Source: Synechocystis sp. PCC 6714
Lineage (GTDB): Bacteria; Cyanobacteriota; Cyanobacteriia; Cyanobacteriales; Microcystaceae
DNA length: 64,000 bases
Assembly: GCF_000478825.2 (NCBI RefSeq)
Contig: NZ_CP007542.1
Coordinates: forward strand, 3,410,001 to 3,474,000
Direction: 5' to 3'
The notes under the pieces were generated by a model. It made no database searches, had not been told where the DNA came from, and was given only the letters and a program-made list of their open reading frames with translations. Below, one piece after another: positions 25,353 through 33,480 of this stretch (position 1 is the first letter of the stretch; each line of letters opens with the position of its first letter). Position numbers and translations under genes: made by a program.

Positions 25353-26975
25353 TTAGTCGTCCTTCAGAGCCAAGAGCTTTTCGTTTAACACTTGTAGGTA
25401 TTCATCACTGGTGTCATCGGGTAGGAGGCCCTTGCTCAAAGCATTGCTGATGGCACTTTTTTCTGCTAGGTAAAGGCGACGATATAGCCCATCGACATAC
25501 TCTTTTTCTACTTCCCCTTGGGAAAAAATTAGATTTCTTTGGTTATAAAAATCCCTTAATTCTTCTTCTGAATTGGCGATGCGAGCTTGGTAGTCGGCAA
25601 ATAATTCTTCGTACAAAAACTTGGGTAAGCTACCGGCTTCTAGCAGATATTTCAACTCCGCCTGGGCTGCCTTAGCTGTGACTAAATTGAGTTGGAGGGT
25701 GGCAATTTTTTTGCTGAGGGGAGAAGGTTTACTCAATTGCAGTTTTTTCACCAGCCAGGGCAAGCTGAGACCTTGGCCAATGAGGGAAACCATGACGGTG
25801 CTAAATACTAATGTGATCACCTGGTCTCGTCCCGGGAGAGTGAGGGGCAATGCCAAGGCCAGGGCCATGGAGAGGGAACCTTTGACATTGCCGGCGATCA
25901 AAACATGTTGCCAGCGGAGGGGCAAAGGGCGATCGAAGAAGCGGAGCAGATAAAGCAGGGGATAAATGGAAAAAACACGGCCGATTTGATAGGCAACAAT
26001 GGCAATGAGGGCGGCAGGGATGGTGGCCAGGAGAATGCGGGGGTATACCTCAATGCCTACTAAAAGGAAAATGAGAGTGTTAACGCCAAAACCTGCGTAT
26101 TCCCAGAAACTCAACAGGGTAACTTTGATGGAAGCAGAGGTTTGTTTTAACGCTAAATTACCAATCACTAGGCCGGCTACCACTACGGCGATCGCACTGG
26201 AGACCCCCAACATTTGACCAATTTGGAAGGTGCCCAGGGACACAGATACCGTCAGGAGAATATCGCTGAGGTCATCGTCCAACTGGCGAAATAGGCCAAC
26301 ACATAAATAGCCCAGCCCTAAACCAACTAAAGTGCCCCCCACAAAGGCAATGAAAATTTGTTTGATGCCGTCCCCAGCACTAAAACTCCCTTGGATATGA
26401 ATGGTGGTGATGACGCTGAGCAAAACCATAGCCACCCCGTCATTGAGCAAACTTTCCCCTTCCACAATGGTGGCTAGACGGCGGGGTACAGGCACTGTCC
26501 GAAAGGCGGCAATGACGGAAACGGTGTCGGTGATGGTGAGAATAACACTGACGCCGGCGGCGGTAATCCAGGCTAAACCCAAACCAATTTTTAACAGGAC
26601 AGCGGTGATCGCCGCAGACAGTACCACCCCTGGGCCGGCCAGGAGGGTAATGGGTTTAATGGTACTACGTAGCCGGCTGATATCGGTGTTGATCGCCGCT
26701 TCAAAAATGAGAATGGGCAAAAACAGGTTGAGGATTAGTTCGGGATTCAAACCCACGGATAGGCCCCGGGGAATGGCTAAACCCGCTAATACTAATCCGA
26801 TTACGTAGGGGATTTTGAGCCAACGGGCCACCAGGGCCACCAGGGTGGCCACCAACAGAAGAACGATCAGATTCTCCACTAGGGTGGTGATGGCTAGGTT
26901 GTCGAGAATTAGCTCCGGCTCGGTGGGCAGACTCTGGATGTTAATGTCAGCAAGGAGCGGGGGATACCTAATCAT
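25353..26975 (-). CDS. CPA1/NhaP-type sodium/proton antiporter
   Basis: 540 residues. About 12 membrane helices fill residues 30-420, followed by a cytoplasmic C-terminal region of about 120 residues. Typical CPA1 regions are visible: LILNLFLPILIFEAAINTD, TDTVSVIAAFRTVPVPRRLA, VEGESLLNDGVAMVLLSV (the acidic ion-binding segment) and GNVKGSLSMALALALPL. It exchanges Na+ or K+ for H+ across the plasma or thylakoid membrane. It resembles NhaS2 of PCC 6803 (sll0273 by memory), also next to ndhV and nusB there. It is the last gene of the minus-strand series nusB-ndhV-antiporter. Confidence 0.9.
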   Translation of the reverse strand: MIRYPPLLADINIQSLPTEPELILDNLAITTLVENLIVLLLVATLVALVARWLKIPYVIGLVLAGLAIPRGLSVGLNPELILNLFLPILIFEAAINTDISRLRSTIKPITLLAGPGVVLSAAITAVLLKIGLGLAWITAAGVSVILTITDTVSVIAAFRTVPVPRRLATIVEGESLLNDGVAMVLLSVITTIHIQGSFSAGDGIKQIFIAFVGGTLVGLGLGYLCVGLFRQLDDDLSDILLTVSVSLGTFQIGQMLGVSSAIAVVVAGLVIGNLALKQTSASIKVTLLSFWEYAGFGVNTLIFLLVGIEVYPRILLATIPAALIAIVAYQIGRVFSIYPLLYLLRFFDRPLPLRWQHVLIAGNVKGSLSMALALALPLTLPGRDQVITLVFSTVMVSLIGQGLSLPWLVKKLQLSKPSPLSKKIATLQLNLVTAKAAQAELKYLLEAGSLPKFLYEELFADYQARIANSEEELRDFYNQRNLIFSQGEVEKEYVDGLYRRLYLAEKSAISNALSKGLLPDDTSDEYLQVLNEKLLALKDD

Positions 26976-27022
26976 GGAGCTGGGGAGTTAGTTTTGCCGG
27001 GGCACTGGGAGTTTATCTGGGT

Positions 27023-27463
27023 TTAGTTACCCCCTAGCCATTTTTGGCCGTTTAACCGCTGCAGGGTGTAGAGCACCATCAGATCTAAGGTAACTTTGCG
27101 CTCGTCAATCATGAAGGATTCCAGGGTGCTGGGGGGACGGTTATCAACGCTGTAGGAAAAACCCTTGGCCCCTTTAATGTTCTCTTCGAAGAAATAGAGG
27201 TTAAATTGCTTCGAGTCTTGGCGATCGCCAGGCCAGGTGCCCTGTACTTGCCAGTAGACTTGGTTGTCCGCGCCGGGGATGGCGAGGGGTTTTTGGCTGA
27301 ACTCCAAAGCTACTTTCCCCAGACCAATTTTGCCCAGGGCGGTTTCTAGGGCGGGGAGAAAATCCTGGTTAATAAATTCAGTGAAGGGTTTTTCTTCGAG
27401 CGCCGGGGGTTTGGCTTTTTTTTCAGTGGGGGCTTTGGCAGGGGAGGCTTGGGCTTCTGTCAT
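27023..27463 (-). CDS. ndhV: NDH-1 subunit NdhV (DUF2996 family)
   Basis: About 146 residues from the ATG at 27463 (MTEAQASPAKAP); the open frame continues upstream to 27532. An N-terminal Ala/Pro/Lys-rich region is followed by a compact domain with PFTEFINQDFLPALETALGK, VYWQVQGTWPGDRQDSKQFN, and FSYSVDNRPPSTLESFMIDE. This is the DUF2996 pattern. The equivalent of this gene in PCC 6803 (sll0272 by memory) has been reported as NdhV, a fragile peripheral subunit of photosynthetic NDH-1 that influences activity under high light. The position between nusB and an Na+/H+ antiporter is the same as in 6803. Confidence 0.85.
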   Translation of the reverse strand: MTEAQASPAKAPTEKKAKPPALEEKPFTEFINQDFLPALETALGKIGLGKVALEFSQKPLAIPGADNQVYWQVQGTWPGDRQDSKQFNLYFFEENIKGAKGFSYSVDNRPPSTLESFMIDERKVTLDLMVLYTLQRLNGQKWLGGN

Positions 27464-27550
27464 GGTTTTGAAGGGGCGATCGCCATAGTTATGGTCAGGG
27501 AAAAAAGGGTTGAGCACCCGGAGGGCAGTCACAAAAAAAATAACAAATAA

Positions 27551-28216
27551 TTAACGGGGTTCACCACTGGGGACAGTGTCGGGGTCCACCTTTTGTTCAA
27601 CCACCCGCCGTAGTACCCCATTAATAAAACGGTGACCATCCTGGCCAGAGTAACGCTTAGCCAATTCCACCGCTTCGTTAATGACCACCTTTTGGGGCAC
27701 CCCTAGGTAATCCAATTCGGCGATCGCCAAGCGCAGTATGTCTTGGTCGATTTTGGCCAAGCGAGACAGTTGCCAGTCTACCATTGCCCTTTGCAGTTGC
27801 TCATCAATCTGCTGACGGCGACGACAGACGGTGCTAATCAATTCCAGCGCAAATTTCCGTACTTCCATCTGCCCGGCTAATTGCAACATTTCTGGCAGAT
27901 CCACTGCTAGGGCAATGCGGTTGATGGCGGTTTCCGTCAGGGTGATGGCCTCTTCCAAAATGGCTTTAGCACTTTTGACATTGCCTGCTCTGGTTTCACT
28001 ATTCAATAGGCGATCGTGACTGCGGTTCAATTCAGCAGCGGCGGTTTCCAAAATTTCATGGGCTTCCCCACTCAGGGTACGGGTGGCGGCCAACAGTAAT
28101 GCTTCCAAATCCGCTTGCTCCAAGGTTTCGAGCTTGGTGTCCTTGCGGCTCAATTGGCTCAGGCTCAACAGGGACAGTTCACGGGCCACACGGCGGGGTT
28201 GTTGACGGGCAAGCAT
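27551..28216 (-). CDS. nusB: Transcription antitermination factor NusB
   Basis: 221 residues from the ATG at 28216 (MLARQQPRRVARELSL). NusB binds the boxA element of rRNA transcripts with NusE (ribosomal protein S10) and takes part in antitermination. The C-terminal core contains RQQIDEQLQRAMVDWQLSRL, KIDQDILRLAIAELDYLGVP and VVINEAVELAKRYSGQDGHR, all typical. It is longer than the E. coli protein because of an internal insertion at residues 45-115, as usual in cyanobacteria. A TTG at 28234 is an alternative start but has less support. It heads the nusB-ndhV-antiporter series. Confidence 0.95.
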   Translation of the reverse strand: MLARQQPRRVARELSLLSLSQLSRKDTKLETLEQADLEALLLAATRTLSGEAHEILETAAAELNRSHDRLLNSETRAGNVKSAKAILEEAITLTETAINRIALAVDLPEMLQLAGQMEVRKFALELISTVCRRRQQIDEQLQRAMVDWQLSRLAKIDQDILRLAIAELDYLGVPQKVVINEAVELAKRYSGQDGHRFINGVLRRVVEQKVDPDTVPSGEPR

Positions 28217-28452
28217 AGGTTCAAATCTCAGCAAATCAAGGCAATATTTTCTCTGATCCTAGGCCCATTGTTGTTTACTTAGCCAATCTGGCCCAGCCCC
28301 CGGCGATCGCCAATGGAGTTTGGCCTAAAATGCAGTTTGCTGATCCAGTTACCTTTTTCCTGCGCCAAAGTGGGGAAAAGAAAATCAAAACCATAGGTTG
28401 TACTGTGCATTGATGGCAAAATGGCTTCATGGCCCCAGGGGATTTGCTCAAG

Positions 28453-30261
28453 ATGGTTAATTGGAATAGAAATTGGTTAGATTTTTCACGGTTATTTTCC
28501 ATCACCCTGGCGGTAATGCTGGGGCTAAAACTTTTTCTGGCAAGTCCTGCGGTAGCCCAATCCCCCACGGGTTTTATCCAACAGGGCAATCAAATTAGCA
28601 TTGACGGTAAATCCTATCCTGTGCCCTGGGGGCAATGGCAGGAGGGGAACCAAACCCACACCGGCCTGGGGGACACCGGAGCAATGCAGGTGTTGGGGTT
28701 AGATTTGCTTAATAACACCAGCCCTAGCCAACAACCGGTGCAATGGTTCAGCGGCGATCGCCAGAATTTAAATGCCCGTTTTGTAGCCCCTAACCGTTAT
28801 TTGGATGTAACGCCCCTATTGCAAAGATTGGGTACAGCGCAAGCCCAAGGCAATACCTTAGTGATGCCCAATACCAACGCCCGAATTTTGACAGTGCGGG
28901 ACGGTCGGCAACCCTGGGGAGAAAGGGTGGTGTTGGAGCTGAGCCAACCGGCCTTTTGGCAAGTGAGCCAAGCTAAGGAGGAAGCGGTGGTCACCATCAA
29001 CGCCGGCAGTACCATCGGTGGCCAAGGCAATGGCAGTAGCTCCGGTGTGCAAGCCATTGACCAGGACGATTTGGGCGGTAAAACCAGCGGCGGCCAACAA
29101 ATTCGTTATCGTCTCGAAAGGCTAGGCTCCAGCACTAAAATCCATTTTCGGTTGCCGGTGGGTTACAAGCTCCAAGTTAGTACCCTCACTTCCCCTTTTC
29201 GGCTGGTGATCGATGCCCGGGTTGACGCTCCTCCCGCAAAAACGATCAACTGGGCAGAGGGAATTACTTGGCAACAGCGCTTTGTCAACATTACCGGGGG
29301 ACAATTTCCCGTCACCACTGTTACGGTAAACCCCCGATCGCCAGGCATTTCCCTACGGCCCCTAATGGCAAATTCCACCATGGCCCAGGGCACGGCTCCG
29401 TTAGTGACCATTGCCAGGGAGCAACAGGCCGCCGTGGCCATCAATGCAGGCTTCTTTAATCGCAATAATCAACTGCCTCTGGGGGCGGTGTGGAGTCAGC
29501 AAAACTGGTTATCGGGGCCCATTTTGAATCGGGGGGCGATTGCCTGGAACAACCAAGGACAAACCACCTTTGGCCGCCTATCTTTGTCGGAAATTATCAC
29601 CACTGGGTCGGGGCAACGGTTAACCGCCAATTATCTCAACAGTGGTTACGTGCAACGGGGCATTGCCCGCTATACCCCCGCCTGGGGCCCCACCTATGTT
29701 CCCCTCAGTGACAACGAACGGGTTTATGTAGTACAAAGCGATCAAATCACCGCCCAATATCCTCTGCCCAAAGCGGGCCAACAGCAAATGTCCATTCCCA
29801 ACGATGGTTACTTGATCATTGACCGGGGCAGCCAAATTCCCGCCGGGGTTCTAGCCGTGGGGACCACCGTTAACGTCAACGGGCGATCGGTGCCAGAAGC
29901 TTTCAACGCTTTCCCCAACGGCATAGGAGCAGGGCCATTATTGATTGACCAAGGCCGCATTGTCCTCAACGCAGAAGGAGAAGGTTTTTCCAGTGCCTTT
30001 CAGCAGCAAAGGGCTTCCCGCAGTGCGATCGCCGTGGACAGAAACGGCAACATTATCCTGGTAGCTAGCCATAACCGGGTGGGGGGAGCCGGGGCTAGCT
30101 TGGGGGAATTTGCCCAAATTTTGCAACAGTTGGGGGCGGTCAATGCGTTAAACCTGGATGGGGGCAGTTCCACTTCCCTAGCTCTGGGGGGTCAGTTGTT
30201 GGATAGATCGCCAGTGACGGCGGCCCGGGTGAGCAATGCCATTGGGGTTTTTATCCGTTAG
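28453..30261 (+). CDS. Secreted phosphodiester glycosidase-domain protein
   Basis: 602 residues from the ATG at 28453; an upstream ATG at 28429 is also in frame. A signal peptide is visible (LFSITLAVMLGLKLFLASPAVAQS). The N-terminal part resembles cell-wall-associated amidase AMIN-like repeats (VVLELSQPAFWQVSQ, FRLVIDARVD). The C-terminal part is the NAGPA-type phosphodiester glycosidase domain: VAINAGFFNRNNQLPLGAV, the segment NAFPNGIGAGPLLIDQGR, SAIAVDRNGNIILVA and the near-C-terminal NLDGGSSTSLALGG. Such proteins act outside the cell on sugar phosphodiesters; the cyanobacterial substrate is unknown. It is divergent from nusB, with about 230 bases between. Confidence 0.85.
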   Translation: MVNWNRNWLDFSRLFSITLAVMLGLKLFLASPAVAQSPTGFIQQGNQISIDGKSYPVPWGQWQEGNQTHTGLGDTGAMQVLGLDLLNNTSPSQQPVQWFSGDRQNLNARFVAPNRYLDVTPLLQRLGTAQAQGNTLVMPNTNARILTVRDGRQPWGERVVLELSQPAFWQVSQAKEEAVVTINAGSTIGGQGNGSSSGVQAIDQDDLGGKTSGGQQIRYRLERLGSSTKIHFRLPVGYKLQVSTLTSPFRLVIDARVDAPPAKTINWAEGITWQQRFVNITGGQFPVTTVTVNPRSPGISLRPLMANSTMAQGTAPLVTIAREQQAAVAINAGFFNRNNQLPLGAVWSQQNWLSGPILNRGAIAWNNQGQTTFGRLSLSEIITTGSGQRLTANYLNSGYVQRGIARYTPAWGPTYVPLSDNERVYVVQSDQITAQYPLPKAGQQQMSIPNDGYLIIDRGSQIPAGVLAVGTTVNVNGRSVPEAFNAFPNGIGAGPLLIDQGRIVLNAEGEGFSSAFQQQRASRSAIAVDRNGNIILVASHNRVGGAGASLGEFAQILQQLGAVNALNLDGGSSTSLALGGQLLDRSPVTAARVSNAIGVFIR

Positions 30262-30378
30262 ACCTGCTTTGATTCTCCCCAAAGGCGATCGCCTGGTAAG
30301 TCAGTGGGGGAGATAACAGTACCATTGATTGAGCGTCAGTTAAAATAAGACTTATAACTAAACACTGAGGTAAACACC

Positions 30379-30840
30379 ATGGTTGTTGAACTCCGCAAAA
30401 CCAATACAAGTCTTTATGAGACCGATTACAATCTTTGGGTTTTAGAAACCGTTGCCAAACTACAAAATAAAGACTTAGATGATCTGGATTGGGAAAATTT
30501 AATTGAGGAGGTAGAGGATTTGAGTCGGCGGGATTAAAAAAAGCTCAAAAGTCTTTTGAGATTATTATTTGAACATTTATTAAAATTGTCCTATTGGAAA
30601 AGTGAGGGGCAGAAAAGTCGCAATCATTGGGAGGCTGAGATCATTAATTTTCGTCAGTTGATCCAGGATGAATTAGCAGATAGTCCCAGTCTCAAAGTTT
30701 ATTTGCAAGAAATTTGGCAAGAATGTTACCAGTATGGGCGCAAGATCGCGGCTAAGCGTTCTCAACTTCCCCTCACTACATTTCCAGAAACTCCCATTGC
30801 TACCCTTGACCAAATTCTAGATGAAGATTGGTTGCCCTAG
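30379..30840 (+). pseudogene. DUF29-family gene interrupted by an in-frame TAA
   Basis: The frame from ATG 30379 reads a typical DUF29 N-terminus (LYETDYNLWVLETVAKLQN, then NLIEEVEDLSRRD), stops at TAA 30535-30537, and continues in the same frame with KKLKSLLRLLFEHLLKLSYW to the stop at 30840. The whole is 154 codons, the usual DUF29 length of about 150. A single base change would turn an AAA Lys codon into the TAA. It is therefore a fresh nonsense mutation or sequencing error rather than two genes; the downstream part lacks a good start of its own. DUF29 proteins are common in cyanobacteria and of unknown function. Confidence 0.8.
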
Positions 30841-30968
30841 GCTCGCCGTTAAGCCCCGCTGTCAGTTAGGCTAGAATTAAGACCAAAATTGCTAAGTTTT
30901 TTGAAGGGGCGATCTGCATCTGACTTTTCCGGGTAGGTTAGTAGAGTGTTATTTGGTGATGTAGATTT

Positions 30969-31067
30969 ATGGCTGAAGGGTTAAGAGCTTATTGGTATCA
31001 AGGGGTTGATGCTCTCCTGAAGGGCGATGAAGCTTTGGCTCAGGATATTTGGATGTCATCAAGATAA
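30969..31067 (+). pseudogene. Remnant of a TPR-glycosyltransferase N-terminal region
   Basis: A short frame, 32 codons, reading MAEGLRAYWYQGVDALLKGD followed by EALAQDIWMSSR and a stop. The pattern YW-x-G-x-ALL-x-G-x-E-x-AQ-x-W is what I recall at the first tetratricopeptide repeat of cyanobacterial SPINDLY-like proteins. No continuation is visible in nearby frames. It lies 18 bases upstream of the glycosyltransferase cluster and looks like a leftover from rearrangement there. Alternatively it is a real micro-ORF. Confidence 0.45.
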
Positions 31068-31085
31068 TTCTTATTCTTACCAAAG

Positions 31086-32504
31086 ATGAAAATAGCCTTT
31101 CTTGATCCTATTGCCTTTGACTATTCTACTAACACTGTCTATACTGCCCCCCTGGGTGGAACTCAATCATCCCTGTGTTATCTAACCAATGAAATTACAC
31201 GCCTTGGACACGACGTTTTTTTGATTAATAACATATCCTCTCCCACTGTTACTTATGGTGTAGCCTGCTTACCTATAAGTTGTGTCACAAATCAGTTTTG
31301 GCAAGCTATTGATATTATAGTTTGTTGCGCCAGTGCCCACTATGGTGAGACCTTAAGACAACTTTGTGGTTCCAACGTGGTAATTATTTTTTGGAATCAT
31401 CATGCTCATGATCAGCCGGCTGTACAAAGACTGGTCCAAGACAAGGAAAGAGAAGCGTATGATGCTTTTTTTTGTATTAGCAGTTGGCAAGCAGGAAATT
31501 TTATAGAAAGATTTGGCATAGAACAAGAGAAAGTCACTATTCTTAGAAATGCAATTGGGTATAACTTTGAATATTTATTTGATTCAGAGCCCTTGGATTT
31601 ATCGAAAAAAATAACACCAATTACGCTGGCTTACACAAGCACTCCATTTAGAGGTCTTAATCTTCTAGTTGATATTTTTCCAAAAATACGAGAGAAATTT
31701 CCTAATGCTGAATTAAAAGTATTTTCTAGTATGAAAGTGTATCAAATGTCTGATGAACAGGACGGTAAAAATTTTGGCGGTTTATATGGAGTTCTTAGTG
31801 CCATAGATGGAGTTGAATATGTTGGCTCTCTGTCCCAACCAGAATTAGCTCAAGCACTGAAGAATGTGTCGATTTTGATCTACCCCAACACTTTTCCTGA
31901 AACTTCCTGTATTGCAGTTATGGAAGCAATGGTTAGTGGTTGTCATGTTATTACTAGTGATCTAGGAGCTTTACCAGAAACAACCGCAGGATTTGCAACG
32001 TTGGTTCCCTTCAACTCAGATTTAGAAGTATATAAACAAGATTTTTTAACGGCGACTATCAAATATATTAAGAATTTTCAATTAGAAAATTTCAAGGATA
32101 TTGAACAGCAACTAAATAAACAAATTGAACATTATCGACAACACTATACTTGGAAGAACCGTGCTCAAGAATGGATTGAAAAGCTTTATCAAATTAAAGG
32201 TTATAGACTATTTAAACAGCAAAAATATGAAATGGCAATTAATACTTACCGGCAAGCTGTTGATGATTTCCCTGAATCTGAAAATTTCTATTTTTACTTA
32301 ATACTATGTCTAATATTATCCGAACTACCAGAAGAAGCACTATCTATTATCATCAATACAGTTATTAATTCAAATTTTAATAATCCAGATTATTTCTCAC
32401 AAAGACTCAATGGAATTATACAAAAAGAACTTAGTTTTCTGGCAAACATAAATGAGGGCAAAGATTTAGAGTTAATACAAAGCTTTTTCCAACAGCTAGA
32501 GTAA
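31086..32504 (+). CDS. GT4-like glycosyltransferase with C-terminal TPR tail
   Basis: 472 residues. The N-terminal domain has PLGGTQSSLCYLTNEITRLG, the GGxQ/xS loop seen in GT4 enzymes, and IIFWNHHAHDQPAV. The donor-binding domain contains ITLAYTSTPFRGLNLLVDIF and PNTFPETSCIAVMEAMVSG with the E-x7-E motif, then VITSDLGALPETTAG. About residues 375-460 form one or two TPR-like repeats (FKQQKYEMAINTYRQAVDDF). The gene is AT-rich with no HIP1 octamer, unlike the window in general. It starts a three-gene series followed by an FkbM methyltransferase and a SPINDLY-like transferase, convergent to the pilin operon. The acceptor is unknown; pilin or another surface protein is inference. Confidence 0.88.
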   Translation: MKIAFLDPIAFDYSTNTVYTAPLGGTQSSLCYLTNEITRLGHDVFLINNISSPTVTYGVACLPISCVTNQFWQAIDIIVCCASAHYGETLRQLCGSNVVIIFWNHHAHDQPAVQRLVQDKEREAYDAFFCISSWQAGNFIERFGIEQEKVTILRNAIGYNFEYLFDSEPLDLSKKITPITLAYTSTPFRGLNLLVDIFPKIREKFPNAELKVFSSMKVYQMSDEQDGKNFGGLYGVLSAIDGVEYVGSLSQPELAQALKNVSILIYPNTFPETSCIAVMEAMVSGCHVITSDLGALPETTAGFATLVPFNSDLEVYKQDFLTATIKYIKNFQLENFKDIEQQLNKQIEHYRQHYTWKNRAQEWIEKLYQIKGYRLFKQQKYEMAINTYRQAVDDFPESENFYFYLILCLILSELPEEALSIIINTVINSNFNNPDYFSQRLNGIIQKELSFLANINEGKDLELIQSFFQQLE

Positions 32505-32584
32505 AAAGTGAGGTAATTATCATCAGATTTCCTATTTAAATTTAGATTTCTTGTTTATCTTCTACATTCAAATCAACCAAAGAT

Positions 32585-33409
32585 ATGACAGATTTTTTTC
32601 ATCAAGCCTTTACAAAAATAAAGATAGGGGATTACGAAATAGATGCACCGGAAAAACATTTGCTGCTTAACTTGCTTCCTGTGCAACCTTATCGAGATCA
32701 ATGTGTAGGGGTTTCGGCAGGTTTCTTTTCTAAAAAATATCCTGATAGTTTGATCATTGATGTTGGCGCAAATATTGGTGACACAGCAGCAATAGTTTCC
32801 ACCTATTCAAATAATGAATTATTATTGATTGAGTCGAGTGACTATTATTTTGACATATTAGAAGCCAATTCATCAAAATTTAAAAATAATGTTACCTTAA
32901 AAAAAATCTTTATTGCTGACGGTAGTCAAGTGTCTGGTTATCTTTATCATTGGGGAGGAACAGCCTATTTTAAAGCAGAAGAAAATGGTGTTAATATAAA
33001 GACTGAGAGACTCTGTGATTTAACCAAAAACAAGGTTTGTTTTGTTAAGCTAGACACCGATGGGTTTGACTTTGATATCATTTTGGATAGCGTTAAGTGG
33101 TTTTCTCAAGTTAAGCCAGGCATATTATTCGAGAATCAAATTAGAAATGCCCATGACCTGGCCCAAGCAGATTTGGTTTTTGACAAACTGTTTGAAATTG
33201 GCTATACGCATTTTATTGTTTGGGATGATCCGGGATTTCATTTACTATCAACTTCTTCAATTAAGGATCTTAAGCAATTAAATAGGTACCTATTTAAAGT
33301 TTGGGAAAGAGAGGGCTATAGAACAATATGCAACTATGATGTGCTGTGTATACACGAAAATGATCATGAGATTTATGACTCCCTATGTAAATATTATGAA
33401 AATTACTAA
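32585..33409 (+). CDS. FkbM-family SAM-dependent methyltransferase
   Basis: 274 residues. SAM motif I is LIIDVGANIGDTAAIVSTYS at about residues 57-76. The FkbM signature region appears as VCFVKLDTDGFDFDIILDSV, followed by PGILFENQI. FkbM enzymes O-methylate sugars or small molecules, often on glycans. The gene is AT-rich like its neighbours. It lies 80 bases after the glycosyltransferase and 71 before the SPINDLY-like gene, on the same strand, which supports joint glycan modification. Substrate unknown. Confidence 0.87.
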   Translation: MTDFFHQAFTKIKIGDYEIDAPEKHLLLNLLPVQPYRDQCVGVSAGFFSKKYPDSLIIDVGANIGDTAAIVSTYSNNELLLIESSDYYFDILEANSSKFKNNVTLKKIFIADGSQVSGYLYHWGGTAYFKAEENGVNIKTERLCDLTKNKVCFVKLDTDGFDFDIILDSVKWFSQVKPGILFENQIRNAHDLAQADLVFDKLFEIGYTHFIVWDDPGFHLLSTSSIKDLKQLNRYLFKVWEREGYRTICNYDVLCIHENDHEIYDSLCKYYENY

Positions 33410-33480
33410 ACTAGCATTAGGCATTCAAAAAATATTTGGTCTCAAATTTTAATTATCCCGTTTGTCACACTTCTTTGTTT

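Noticed and set aside
26401-26808. 135-residue open frame opposite the Na+/H+ antiporter gene
   Set aside because: Antisense shadow of a conserved membrane-protein gene; no features of its own.
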